Shown in pieces: positions 10,930 through 20,106 of a stretch of 64,000 bases of DNA. A program made the position numbers and the translations under genes. The stretch comes from Histomonas meleagridis (taxonomy: Eukaryota > Parabasalia > Tritrichomonadida > Dientamoebidae). The stretch's first letter is position 1, and every line of letters begins with the position of its first letter. Under the pieces are notes generated by a model. The model did not search any database. It was not told where the DNA came from and saw only the letters and a list, made by a program, of their open reading frames with translations. The stretch is taken from positions 3,145,501 to 3,209,500 of the forward strand of contig WSYJ01000186.1 of the NCBI GenBank assembly GCA_020186115.1, given 5' to 3'.

Positions 10930-13641
10930 ATGAAAATATTATACGAAGCAAAGATAACATTTTCACATTTTCTTGCATTGTATAGGTTTGAAAATTCAAA
11001 CATTGCATTACTTAATTCTCTTGTTCAAAAAGAAAACCAAATGTATATGCAGCCGAGAAAGGTAATGTTGAATTTTATTGTTTTACCAAATTTACATGAA
11101 ATTTTTCCAACTCAATTTCGAAATGTTTTTCCAATAATTCCAAAGACTCAAACTTTTACAACGACGAATGCTCATCAAAATTATAATTTATTTCAAAGCA
11201 TTAATCAATCCACCATTAAAATTGCGTATCAAACAAAACAATCTATTCGTATTCATTTCCAACATGATATTTTTATAGTCTTTAAAATAAGCAAATATAA
11301 ATCACCCAAAATAATGTCTGTTAAAGTACCATGGCCATCCTCCTTAATCAAACAGTTTCCAATTAATTATCTCAAATCATTATATAAAATGAACCTAACC
11401 ATAAATGAATATTATTTCTATCTTTTAAAACTTATGTTACATGGGCAATTTTTAGACATATATCAATACTTAATCAATAGTCAAAAGTACAAAGATTTTG
11501 ACATCAAGCAAGTAAACTCCTCAATTCTCTTACATCATGAAATGACGATGAACAAATTCATTATAAAGAAGACACATAGTAAATTAATACTTTCATCACT
11601 TCAAATGATGTGTCCACCTGGCTCAAACTATGAAATCTTATTATCATATGAAATCACCAATGATTTTATTCAACTTGATAAAATCATTGAAATCATTAAG
11701 AACTCTATATATGACACACGTTTTAATCGCTTTTTAAAATCTCTTCATGAGACATTATCAATATCATCCAACAAGAACTTTGATATTTATATATATAATC
11801 GCTATATTAAGATATTTCGTTATGGATTTCCCTTTTTTGAATTTACATTAACCAATGATTGTACCATAAAACTATATCAAAACTCGCATTTAAAAACAAA
11901 TTCCTATGAATTAATATCACAAATCGAAGGAAGTTATAAAGACAAAACTAAAGCATTTGAAACGATGTTATTTATATCATATGCATGTACATTCTTTGGT
12001 ATTACATTAAAATCAACAGCAGTCACCAGTAAGAATGCATATATTCGATTTTCATATGCCAGAGATTATTATGTTAAAATCAAATTAACTCCAATTAATA
12101 ATTACATTTGTATTTATTCAGACAAAACTAACAAATGTTATGAGAAGTATCATATCTTAAATGAAAAAATTAGAGTTGATGAATTATCCGGAATCATTCG
12201 AATGACATTAGTTAAGTTACAAATCTCGAAGAAATTAGGCTTTGAAGAGACAACAAGTTTAATTAACACCAACAAAATCTTTTTATCATCTACGACATTC
12301 CGTAACATTGAATTAAAAATCGAAAATAATATGTGTTGGCATTTATGTATGAACAATCCATTATTTGGACAAGTTCGATATTCCATATATGGGAATCGAT
12401 TTTCATGTCGTTTCATTAATTATATCTCAGAACTTGTCACTAAACTTTGTATTTTTCATCAAATTAAACGCCAAGCATCAAATGTATTAACAATGAACAC
12501 CTTATTAAAGTTTGAGAATTATGATTATATGAATTTTTGTATCAAAGTTACACATAACTTATGTTCAGACATATATATATCATTTGAAGAAATCTCTAAG
12601 ATAACATTAGGAATCGAAAGTTATAATTGTAATATGTATCATTTTCCTGAAATCAGTTTTAAACTTGCACCATATATCCAATTGAAATATCATTTTAGTG
12701 AAGAAGTACCAAGTAATCCAATGTTTTCATTTGCCGGCTTTTTAAACATGAATTTCTTACCATTAAATATCTTAAACAACACCTTCTTAAATGATGAGCA
12801 TAGTAATGATTGGTCAATAATATCATTAAAAGATGACGGCTCATTTTATATTGTATATCAAAACAAATATACAGTTAATGTAATGTTACGACCTTCGCAA
12901 GTCTTCCAATTAATTATTCCATCAATTAACAATAGTGTACAACTTAAAATCCCTATAAAACAATTCCCAGAATCATGTTGCATTAAACGCGTAAGTCATT
13001 TAACAGTAATGTTACATATGTCACAGATTAAATTACTTAGAGATTACGTCGAAAAGTTCTTCGCATTAAAAGACGCAATGTTTAAAGCAGGATTCAGGAA
13101 ATTCTTCTTCGCTGATAATGGATACGAAATGATCGCAACGTTCCCAAGCGAGCTAAAGTTCCACGAAGTATGGTGTTGCATCGGGCCGAACGCGATACGA
13201 TTCTCTTCAGCTGATAATGAGAATCAAAGACTATCAACGTTGGGGACATTGATTAAGTACTTCTTGAATTATAACTTCGGTGACGTCGAAACGTTACAAT
13301 ACGTTGTACAGTTTGTCATTAATTTGTTGTACTTCGATAATAGATACATAAGACTAATAATGGACTTGATGAAGAAGCTGTTGGATAAAACAGATGAGTT
13401 GGGAATCGATTGGAAACTGTCGATGAACCAATCGGCAGTGCTCAAGAACGAAATGAAGGTGATACTGGTGATGGCACTCCAGACAAAAAACTTCACGATA
13501 GAATACACAAGAAAGTATAACGATACATTCGAAATAATTTACGTGGACGGAGATAAGGACCAGGTAAAGATGCGGTCGTCAAAGGAACTGTTCAGAATCA
13601 TCGATAACTTGAAACTGGAATCGGATTCTGACTCGGACTAG
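10930..13641 (+). CDS. probable Mediator complex subunit 14
   Basis: 903 residues from the first in-frame ATG, but the frame is open back to 10732 without any ATG. The upstream ~65 codons read like protein (TCIPLFKVLHDVLKQSEKLF). That segment plus RTKRYSFMKILYEAK and FLALYRF resembles the MED14 N-terminal helical bundle (T-x-L-x-x-L; R-x-x-x-L/I-x-F; LLxLxxW). MED14 is the backbone of the Mediator complex linking activators to RNA polymerase II in the nucleus; T. vaginalis is reported to have Mediator subunits. The middle and C-terminal parts are divergent alternating strand/helix segments, and the C-terminus is acidic (ESDSDSD). The true start may lie upstream by an unseen exon or a non-ATG start. 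The last ~600 bases switch to markedly more GC-rich codons. The family call is tentative. Confidence 0.5.
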   Translation: MKILYEAKITFSHFLALYRFENSNIALLNSLVQKENQMYMQPRKVMLNFIVLPNLHEIFPTQFRNVFPIIPKTQTFTTTNAHQNYNLFQSINQSTIKIAYQTKQSIRIHFQHDIFIVFKISKYKSPKIMSVKVPWPSSLIKQFPINYLKSLYKMNLTINEYYFYLLKLMLHGQFLDIYQYLINSQKYKDFDIKQVNSSILLHHEMTMNKFIIKKTHSKLILSSLQMMCPPGSNYEILLSYEITNDFIQLDKIIEIIKNSIYDTRFNRFLKSLHETLSISSNKNFDIYIYNRYIKIFRYGFPFFEFTLTNDCTIKLYQNSHLKTNSYELISQIEGSYKDKTKAFETMLFISYACTFFGITLKSTAVTSKNAYIRFSYARDYYVKIKLTPINNYICIYSDKTNKCYEKYHILNEKIRVDELSGIIRMTLVKLQISKKLGFEETTSLINTNKIFLSSTTFRNIELKIENNMCWHLCMNNPLFGQVRYSIYGNRFSCRFINYISELVTKLCIFHQIKRQASNVLTMNTLLKFENYDYMNFCIKVTHNLCSDIYISFEEISKITLGIESYNCNMYHFPEISFKLAPYIQLKYHFSEEVPSNPMFSFAGFLNMNFLPLNILNNTFLNDEHSNDWSIISLKDDGSFYIVYQNKYTVNVMLRPSQVFQLIIPSINNSVQLKIPIKQFPESCCIKRVSHLTVMLHMSQIKLLRDYVEKFFALKDAMFKAGFRKFFFADNGYEMIATFPSELKFHEVWCCIGPNAIRFSSADNENQRLSTLGTLIKYFLNYNFGDVETLQYVVQFVINLLYFDNRYIRLIMDLMKKLLDKTDELGIDWKLSMNQSAVLKNEMKVILVMALQTKNFTIEYTRKYNDTFEIIYVDGDKDQVKMRSSKELFRIIDNLKLESDSDSD

Positions 13642-13678
13642 TCAATAAATGTATGAGATAAAGAAACGGTTTTGTAAT
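13642..13678. other. short gap before tandem array
   Basis: 3' flank of the MED14-like gene, containing AATAAA at about 13645 and an AAACGGTTTTG M3-like motif at 13665-13675 immediately before the tandem array. Confidence 0.4.
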
Positions 13679-14294
13679 GTAAGTGAATAATTATAAAGTA
13701 ATTAATGAAAGTGAATAATTATAAAATAATTAATGTAAGTGAATAATTATAAAATAATTAATGTAAGTGAATAATTATAAAGTAATTAATGAAAGTGAAT
13801 AATTATAAAATAATTAATGTAAGTGAATAATTATAAAGTAATTAATGTAAGTGAATAATTATAAAGTAATTAATGAAAGTGAATAATTATAAAATAATTA
13901 ATGTAAGTGAATAATTATAAAGTAATTAATGTAAGTGAATAATTATAAAGTAATTAATGAAAGTGAATAATTATAAAGTAATTAATGAAAGTGAATAATT
14001 ATAAAATAATTAATGTAAGTGAATAATTATAAAGTAATTAATGTAAGTGAATAATTATAAAGTAATTAATGAAAGTGAATAATTATAAAATAATTAATGT
14101 AAGTGAATAATTATAAAGTAATTAATGTAAGTGAATAATTATAAAGTAATTAATGTAAGTGAATAATTATAAAGTAATTAATGTAAGTGAATAATTATAA
14201 AATAATTAATGTAAGTGAATAATTATAAAGTAATTAATGTAAGTGAATAATTATAAAGTAATTAATGTAAGTGAATAATTATAAAGTAATTTAT
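13679..14294. repeat. 22-copy tandem array of an exact 28-bp unit
   Basis: Twenty-two consecutive units, all exactly 28 bases, begin GTAAGTGAATAATTATAA and end TAATTAAT. Two positions vary: base 2 (T or A) and base 20 (G or A). In order the combinations are TG AA TA TG AA TG TG AA TG TG AG AA TG TG AA TG TG TG TA TG TG TG. The only other change is in the last copy (TAATTTAT). The unit contains the self-complementary words ATAATTAT and TAATTA. There are no diverse spacers, so it is not a CRISPR; it is a minisatellite-type array. Confidence 0.97.
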
Positions 14295-14554
14295 GTATAA
14301 AGTAAGACTTTTAACATTTGATCAAACGTGTCATAAAATTTATTTTCATTGTTCATTGTATTTCAATAATTTTTTCCATGGAATTCTTATTTAAAAAATG
14401 TTAAAATTTTTTAGAGATATTTATGTAATGAGTTTTTTGGTTTTCCTTAATATCATTTGATTCACGCATAAGAAAAACATAATGTGATGGATAAACTTAT
14501 GAAAAACAGTTAAAAATAAGATGAGGTATTGTTTATTAGAGTGAAAGTGAAATT

Positions 14555-14658
14555 CCTATGTGTTAGATTTGGAGGTGATCCTCAAATCAGATAAGCAAAT
14601 CACCAGTTGTCAGATAGGTGGTGCATCAGATATCATCATTGAGGTAACGTACATACTT
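14555..14658. repeat. conserved ~100-bp element, copy 1
   Basis: Runs from CCTATGTGTTAGATTT to ACATACTT and contains three TCAGATA words. The core ATCACC...TCAGATAGGTGGT can fold into a six-base-pair stem. It is repeated 154 bases downstream with the core nearly unchanged and an altered interior segment. Confidence 0.8.
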
Positions 14659-14708
14659 AAATGATTTTCTTTTAAGTCAAATTATTAATAATAAAGAGAT
14701 AGAAAAAC

Positions 14709-14809
14709 CCTATGTGTTAGATTTTAGTCAAATACAGCTCAGATAAGCAAATCACCAGGAATCAGATAGGTGGTGCATCAGATATCTTCACTGCAATGAA
14801 CATACTTTA
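14709..14809. repeat. conserved ~100-bp element, copy 2
   Basis: Second copy of the element at 14555. CCTATGTGTTAGATTT, CAGATAAGCAAATCACCAG, TCAGATAGGTGGTGCATC and the ACATACTT end are conserved. The segment after TTAGATTT (14725-14739) and the six-base-pair hairpin's loop differ. It could be a small structured RNA, a protein-binding regulatory element, or simply a recent duplication. Confidence 0.8.
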
Positions 14810-14925
14810 AATAAAGTGACTTATTTAAAAATGGTCCAACATTGAATACTTTATCAGAATTTTATAACGCTTAACGTACGATTTTTATTGTGTGGTTTAC
14901 TTATCAGAAAAAAATACGTTGTAAA

Positions 14926-14930
14926 TCATT
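14926..14930 (+). promoter_or_regulatory. Inr of the CFAP97-like gene
   Basis: TCATT matches the trichomonad initiator and lies six bases before the ATG at 14936, giving a leader of about eight bases. It supports ATG 14936 over the upstream TTG. Confidence 0.55.
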
Positions 14931-14935
14931 CCCAA

Positions 14936-15799
14936 ATGTATCGAAATCAGCCAGAATTCAATCGTATATGTGTAAAAGCATCGAGAGACAGAGCTTATAA
15001 AAGACACATTGAAGCTTTGAAAAAAATTCAGGCAAGTAAGCCATCTACTCCTCAACATCATCGAAATTATGAAACTCAAAAACTTCATAGTACAAATTTT
15101 AACAAAGACAAACAAATTCGTAGTAGTACAGATAATATGCGGAAAACGAATAGCTCCCGAAATATCCAAAGACCATATACCCTTCATTCAGCTCATGCAC
15201 AAAAAGAGGAAATGGACAGAATTTCACGGGAGAACCACAAGCTGTTTGTTGCTGTCCAAGAAGCAAAACCAGTATTAAGCAGAAATGATTGGTACCTTCA
15301 TCAAATTGATCACATATATCAAACATCAAAAATGTCAGAATTCAAGAAAACAATACCAATAAGCGAAGTTAGGTCTTCTTTAATGAAATCACGTCCTCAT
15401 ACTACATATCATATAAATCGAAATTCACTTCCTCCACTAAATTCCAATCGAAGCAGTCATAAACAACATAAACCAAGTGAAGAAAAAGAAGAAAGTCATA
15501 CCAACAGTCCAACAAACAAAACTGAAAATGAAAATGAAAATCCTCCAAAACTTTCTGTAAAAATAGAAGTAAACGAAAAAGAAAGTTCTGATAGTTCACA
15601 TCATACAGAAGAAGAAGAAGAAACAAAAGAAGAAGAAAAAGAAACAAAAGAAGAAGAAAACCTTGAAAAAATAACAGAACCAATAATTGAAAAAGAAGAA
15701 GAACAAAAACCTGTTCAAGTAACTGAGGACAAACCAAATAATGAAGAAAAAGAGGAAGATCAGGAAGCTAATAAGAAGTCAGGTTGTTTCATCTCATGA
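14936..15799 (+). CDS. CFAP97-like charged protein with C-terminal CaaX box
   Basis: 287 residues. The N-terminal and central part is basic, with RISRENHKLF and the following segment resembling the core of the CFAP97/hemingway family of cilium-associated proteins (an EN-x-x-L heptad flanked by basic residues). Trichomonads are flagellated, so an axonemal or basal-body role is plausible but inferred. Residues from about 190 onward are a Glu/Lys-rich low-complexity tail. The protein ends GCFIS, a good CaaX prenylation motif (Cys-Phe-Ile-Ser, farnesyl-type), preceded by Lys-Lys. It could therefore be membrane-anchored, which is unusual for this family. It lies just after the tandem array and the duplicated element. 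Confidence 0.6.
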   Translation: MYRNQPEFNRICVKASRDRAYKRHIEALKKIQASKPSTPQHHRNYETQKLHSTNFNKDKQIRSSTDNMRKTNSSRNIQRPYTLHSAHAQKEEMDRISRENHKLFVAVQEAKPVLSRNDWYLHQIDHIYQTSKMSEFKKTIPISEVRSSLMKSRPHTTYHINRNSLPPLNSNRSSHKQHKPSEEKEESHTNSPTNKTENENENPPKLSVKIEVNEKESSDSSHHTEEEEETKEEEKETKEEENLEKITEPIIEKEEEQKPVQVTEDKPNNEEKEEDQEANKKSGCFIS

Positions 15800-16078
15800 A
15801 ATATTTGTTTTAATGCTTAATAATAAAATGTTGATTTTTTTCATGTTAATATAATAACTTGCGAGTTTGTGAATAAAAAATTGTTCTCTTAATTTGGTTG
15901 ATACATAATATAAACATCAGTAAATGTTAACATTATCATGATTTGTTTTCATATTAAAAGGTACTCTGACATTCCTGATGTCAACTAATCTTACTTCCTT
16001 TATTGCCTCTCTGTAAATGCTTTTGAAATTTGAGTTTTTTATTTGACTTTCATTTGAACTATAAACGTTCCTTAAAAA

Positions 16079-17329
16079 ATGGAAATCAGCTTTCCGCAAA
16101 AATATCTTTCTCTAAATCCTGGTGAACTCGATCTTGATTTTATATTCTATCTTGGTGATGATGCATCATATTGTAATAAATCTATGGCATTATTACTTTC
16201 TTCAAGATTACAGATCGAATCTATTTCCAACATTTTAATATCTTCTTTTAATATTCCGATAATAGAAGGAATAGAAGGAGATATAACAAAACTTACAGAT
16301 TTCATTTGTGGACAAACTTTAGTTCTCGAAAAAGATGAATTTCCATTTTTTTATTATATTGCATCTTATTTAGGAATTAATGCTATACTTAGCGCATTTC
16401 AAAACGAGTCAGTTAAATTCGATCTTGATTTTTCTTTAAAATATGGTCAACAATTTTTTGATTTTGGTGCTGATATGTTACCATTTATTTCGGCATTTGC
16501 TGAAGCATTCCCTTCTATACTTTCAAATATAGAGTTTCAACGACTAAGCCTTCCAATCATCGATTTGACATTTCAAAAAGTTATCCCAATTCCATATAGT
16601 GAAGAAATTACTTCATTTATACTTAACCATGGTGGTAAACTTATTAGGTTTCTTGATTTCAAGCAAATTCCAAAAGATAAGATCATTGAAATAATTCTCA
16701 ATAAGTCTAACAATTTATCATATTTGAAATCCAACATTATCTCACTTCTAGAAAAGGATAAGTTTTTAAATGTACCGCCAACTAAAATATTTAGTTTAAG
16801 AGGACCTAATGATTTCAATGGAATCATCAAATTCATCTCAACAAAAACACAAGGAACTCCCATAGAGAAAGGAGCGCTTTCCATAGAGGCAGGACTTGCC
16901 ATCGCTGAGCAATTTACGTTCCAAAACGTTATTGAAAAATTTGATAGCGATAATTCTTTTCGAACTTCTCATCCCGAATCTTTGAACTTCACCATTGACT
17001 TTTTGATGCCGTGTGTTCGCGTTGATGGATATTCATTACGTTCTGGCATTCTTGAAGACGATTTTAATTTTCCTGAGTCATGGGTAATTGAAGGCTCAAA
17101 TGACAAGGAAAACTGGGAACTAATTGACGTTAAAAAGGAAATAAAAGCTAGCGAAACGGAAAATGGAGGAAAAACTGTTTCATTTATAATTAACGAAAGA
17201 AAAAACGTTTTCCAATATATAAGATTTAGAACTCTTGATGAGGATGAAAATAAGAAAATGTGTCTTGAATGTTTTGAAATATTCGGAGAGCTTTATGAGC
17301 AAAAGATTGCTTCTTTGCCTACACAATAA
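16079..17329 (+). CDS. BTB-like/F5-8 type C (discoidin-like) domain protein
   Basis: 416 residues. The N-terminal ~110 residues look like a divergent BTB/POZ-type fold (DFIFYLGDDASYCNKSMALLLSSR). A helical BACK-like segment follows. The C-terminal ~150 residues are an F5/8 type C-like jelly roll with the signature SWVIEGSNDKENWELID and terminal FQYIRFRTL...CFEIFGEL. This arrangement is a very large expanded family in trichomonads. There is no signal peptide, so the protein is intracellular, and such proteins may act as Cullin-3 substrate adaptors or scaffolds. The stop is TAAA. GTTCCTTAAAAA just before the ATG resembles an M5-like initiator but is imperfect. Confidence 0.75.
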   Translation: MEISFPQKYLSLNPGELDLDFIFYLGDDASYCNKSMALLLSSRLQIESISNILISSFNIPIIEGIEGDITKLTDFICGQTLVLEKDEFPFFYYIASYLGINAILSAFQNESVKFDLDFSLKYGQQFFDFGADMLPFISAFAEAFPSILSNIEFQRLSLPIIDLTFQKVIPIPYSEEITSFILNHGGKLIRFLDFKQIPKDKIIEIILNKSNNLSYLKSNIISLLEKDKFLNVPPTKIFSLRGPNDFNGIIKFISTKTQGTPIEKGALSIEAGLAIAEQFTFQNVIEKFDSDNSFRTSHPESLNFTIDFLMPCVRVDGYSLRSGILEDDFNFPESWVIEGSNDKENWELIDVKKEIKASETENGGKTVSFIINERKNVFQYIRFRTLDEDENKKMCLECFEIFGELYEQKIASLPTQ

Positions 17330-17570
17330 ACATTTTGAACGATACGTTTTTTGAATGGTTTTTGATGCGAAATGTTCAGAACTATCTATCGTTTATTTCA
17401 CAAAAATAAAAAGAAAATCTGATATAAATATGAAAGTAAAAACAAGTTTATAAAGCGAATAATACATATGCACATTTGACTTGATTGATTAAGTAAGCTG
17501 TCGCAGTAAAAATTGGAAGCAATGGTTATAAAAAGTGACGCTGGGTGAATGGGGTGTCCCAAGAGATTTT

Positions 17571-17912
17571 TTAAAAATTTGTTTGGTCACAATTGGAATG
17601 AAGCCAGCAAACACCATAGGAATCAACGACTTGTACAATAACATCTTTATCTAACTGACAAAATAAATTTTGATGATCTTGTAAAAGTTTTTTGTAAAAA
17701 CAATCAATGCATATTTTGTGACCACAAGGTATTAAAGTTAGCTGTGGATTTTCTGTGTTACAATCACAGCATAACACAGGTTCAGCGAAAAGAAAAAAAC
17801 CGGTGTCAAATTCTGCTGATGTGTATTGTTGAATGGAAATTTCCTGCTTGTAACACCCGACTTCGGCTAAATTTTCACTGTCGTTCTGGTTTATGGGTGA
17901 TTGATTATCCAT
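17571..17912 (-). CDS. small RING-finger protein
   Basis: 113 residues from ATG 17912; the codon before it is TTG. The central region has the RING pattern C-x2-C (CCDC), LIPCGHKICIDCF (C-x-H-x2-C-x2-C) and a final CQLD, where the usual C-x2-C is C-x2-D. Residue replacement in the last zinc pair is unusual but known in RING/U-box-like variants. The likely role is an E3 ubiquitin ligase or adaptor. Flanks are short and there is no membrane segment. Its 3' end lies about 240 bases from the 3' end of the convergent BTB-like/F5-8C gene. Confidence 0.65.
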   Translation of the reverse strand: MDNQSPINQNDSENLAEVGCYKQEISIQQYTSAEFDTGFFLFAEPVLCCDCNTENPQLTLIPCGHKICIDCFYKKLLQDHQNLFCQLDKDVIVQVVDSYGVCWLHSNCDQTNF

Positions 17913-18184
17913 CAATAACCCTTTTTTAATATGGAAAAATATATTCGAATATATTTTGAGAAGATTTACCTATGACATAATAAATTGATAGAAATCATTT
18001 TGCCATATAATTTTGCTGTTGTTTGAATTGCTGTTCATCAGTTTTCTATCGATATCGTTGCGGTTAAAATATTTCTATCGTTCATCATTGTATTCAATGA
18101 TGAACCGTAACGGTGAATGCTGACATCGATACATCTAGCTAACCAATATAAATATATTCATAAAATAACATATTTTTATTATAA
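17913..18184. other. intergenic region between two minus-strand genes
   Basis: Contains a palindrome-like pair of ATGATGAAC/CATCATTG words and repeated CTATCG/CGATAG words around 18040-18110. No gene is seen. Confidence 0.35.
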
Positions 18185-19477
18185 TTACAATTCTTCCTTT
18201 GTATTGTTATACACACACTTTTCTTTTGGCGCAACTCTATTTAGCCACTGTTTTAATGCGCCTGGAAGATGCTTTTTCCTGAAGATAAGAGGCTTTTCAA
18301 TATTAGGGTAGTACAAAGCAATCATCGGGAAGTCGTCTGCTATTGGTACCAAATATGGATTCCAATTGTTTTTATAGTCGAATTGATAGAAAGTTACCCA
18401 TCTTCGATTTTCATGGTCAAAATATTTTGAAACTCGTTTGAAGGCTGAGTATGAAAAACTTTCCGAGGGAGAGTTAGGATTTGTCATGTGAATCACTTTG
18501 CAATCATTTCCAGGAATTGTTTTCAAAAGTGACGTGGAATTGAGAGTGTAAATGCGGTTATCATCGTCGTACGATGAGGAGGTTTCGACGGTTTTCGTTG
18601 CCTGATCTTTTTGAATAGTCTTCGTGACAAAGTTCATTAAAAGCTCTGGACTTATTACATCATCATCAATAAATGGATAACATTTGCCATCCGTGTCTAA
18701 AAAAACAAACGAAAGCGAGCTTGGTAGAATACGACAATTTTTGATTCTTAAATGATCTCTCTTCCAATTTGCATAACCATAGACAACAGGGAATGGAGAG
18801 GTGTGCTTTAGGTAAGCAAACAATTTATTCACGTTTTCGCTTTCGCCGTCTTTTACAATTGCAATAAGAGCCGGATAATCTCTGGGTATAAAAGGGAATT
18901 GTGGTATCAATGCAACGCGCTTCTTCATCCATTGCGTAAGAGGAGTTGTGGTGTTGAAAATTTTGGTTATGTTATTTATGTTATCTTGGAATGTAATACT
19001 AAAATTACCTGGCTTATGAATGAAAGCAATTGGAGAATTCCTAAAAACGAATGCAGTTTCATAAAATGGTTCATAAATAGAATCAGAAGATAATGTTAAT
19101 GCAAATTGTTTCTTTGTTTGAGATTTAATATTAGTTCCATTAAAGACTCTTACATGGGGTTTGCGTAATTGCTTTAAAGTTGCAAAAATTTCTGATTTTG
19201 TGAGGTTGAATGTTTCTGTATCTAAAAATTTTCCTTTTCTGAATAATGCATAGTGTGGCGTATTTCCCAGTTTGTCATCTGGCCAAATTGATTTTTTTGA
19301 TAAACACAACGTACTCCCTTCAGGGATTACCTGTTGTAAAGATTTTAATGTTTTTTTAATTTCATTACATTCTTTGTATTTATTGCCGCATATAAAAACC
19401 ATTGCTGCTGGTGAGCTTGAGATATTTTTCAAGCAAGACAATCTCTGAATACAAAGGATTATTGGAAAAAAAATCAT
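18185..19477 (-). CDS. ER-lumenal thioredoxin-fold (PDI-like) protein ending in KEEL
   Basis: 430 residues from ATG 19477. The N-terminus (MIFFPIILCIQRLSC) is a signal peptide candidate and the C-terminus is KEEL, a recognised variant of the HDEL/KDEL ER-retrieval signal. This places the protein in the ER lumen. Inside are thioredoxin-like strand/helix patterns, for example AAMVFICGNKYKEC where an active PDI has WCGHC, and later FPMIALYYPN. There is no CxxC motif, so oxidoreductase activity is unlikely; an ERp44/ERp29-type chaperone or structural role fits better. N-glycosylation sequons (NGTN, NFSIT, NTTT) agree with lumenal location. The thioredoxin assignment is by pattern only. Confidence 0.6.
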   Translation of the reverse strand: MIFFPIILCIQRLSCLKNISSSPAAMVFICGNKYKECNEIKKTLKSLQQVIPEGSTLCLSKKSIWPDDKLGNTPHYALFRKGKFLDTETFNLTKSEIFATLKQLRKPHVRVFNGTNIKSQTKKQFALTLSSDSIYEPFYETAFVFRNSPIAFIHKPGNFSITFQDNINNITKIFNTTTPLTQWMKKRVALIPQFPFIPRDYPALIAIVKDGESENVNKLFAYLKHTSPFPVVYGYANWKRDHLRIKNCRILPSSLSFVFLDTDGKCYPFIDDDVISPELLMNFVTKTIQKDQATKTVETSSSYDDDNRIYTLNSTSLLKTIPGNDCKVIHMTNPNSPSESFSYSAFKRVSKYFDHENRRWVTFYQFDYKNNWNPYLVPIADDFPMIALYYPNIEKPLIFRKKHLPGALKQWLNRVAPKEKCVYNNTKEEL

Positions 19478-19689
19478 GTGCTGATTGATTGTAAAAAATA
19501 ATATATTCAAAATATTGAACCTAATAACCGGTACGTGTTTAGATAATAAAAAATTGATGTAATCTCATTAACCGTCGAATAAAATTTATTTATTCCTCAA
19601 CAATATTTCTACGAGAATATAGAAAATGAAAATCAATGATTTAAAGTAATGATATTAATGGAACAAAATAAATTACTTCAAACTATCAG

Positions 19690-19975
19690 TGCCAAATAAT
19701 GACACATTTTAAATGATATAAATAATTGTCAAATGTTATTTTCAAATATTGGATCATTACATTAAATACTATATTGAACAAATTATTATTGTTAACATTA
19801 ATGCTTTCAATTCCTCTATGAACGAGAAGTAACTTTAACATTCTCTTTGTATTCACATTTATATGCATACATAAATGCTGTTTCAAATAATTTATGTAAT
19901 TTTCATATATTATTTTTGGATTAAATATTATTAATCTAAACTTTATGTTAAATACAGAAATATCCACATCATTCG
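19690..19975 (-). pseudogene. ankyrin-repeat gene remnant
   Basis: Minus-strand reading gives fragments of ankyrin repeats (KLLLVHRGIESINVN; helices shifted out of frame at ENYINYLKQHLCMHI) separated by the same AT-rich spacer seen at 7200-7440. No start or continuous frame exists. Confidence 0.6.
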
Positions 19976-20066
19976 ATCGTGAAAATGATTCTATTGTTAA
20001 CTCAAAGAAATATTTGAATGCAAATCAATCGTTTTGATCGTTTTTTATTTGCTTGAAACAAAACAT

Positions 20067-20074
20067 AACCGCTA
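20067..20074 (+). promoter_or_regulatory. M3-type core promoter motif
   Basis: AACCGCTA matches [AGT][AG]C[GC]G[TC]T[TA], 32 bases before the ATG of the acid phosphatase gene. A TCA overlaps the start codon (AAATCATG). Confidence 0.45.
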
Positions 20075-20106
20075 CAACTGGTGGCAAAAAGTCAAGGAAC
20101 TAAATC

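Noticed and set aside
13679-14294. 28-bp repeat array considered as a CRISPR
   Set aside because: The units are contiguous with no spacers, and the organism is a eukaryote; it is a minisatellite.
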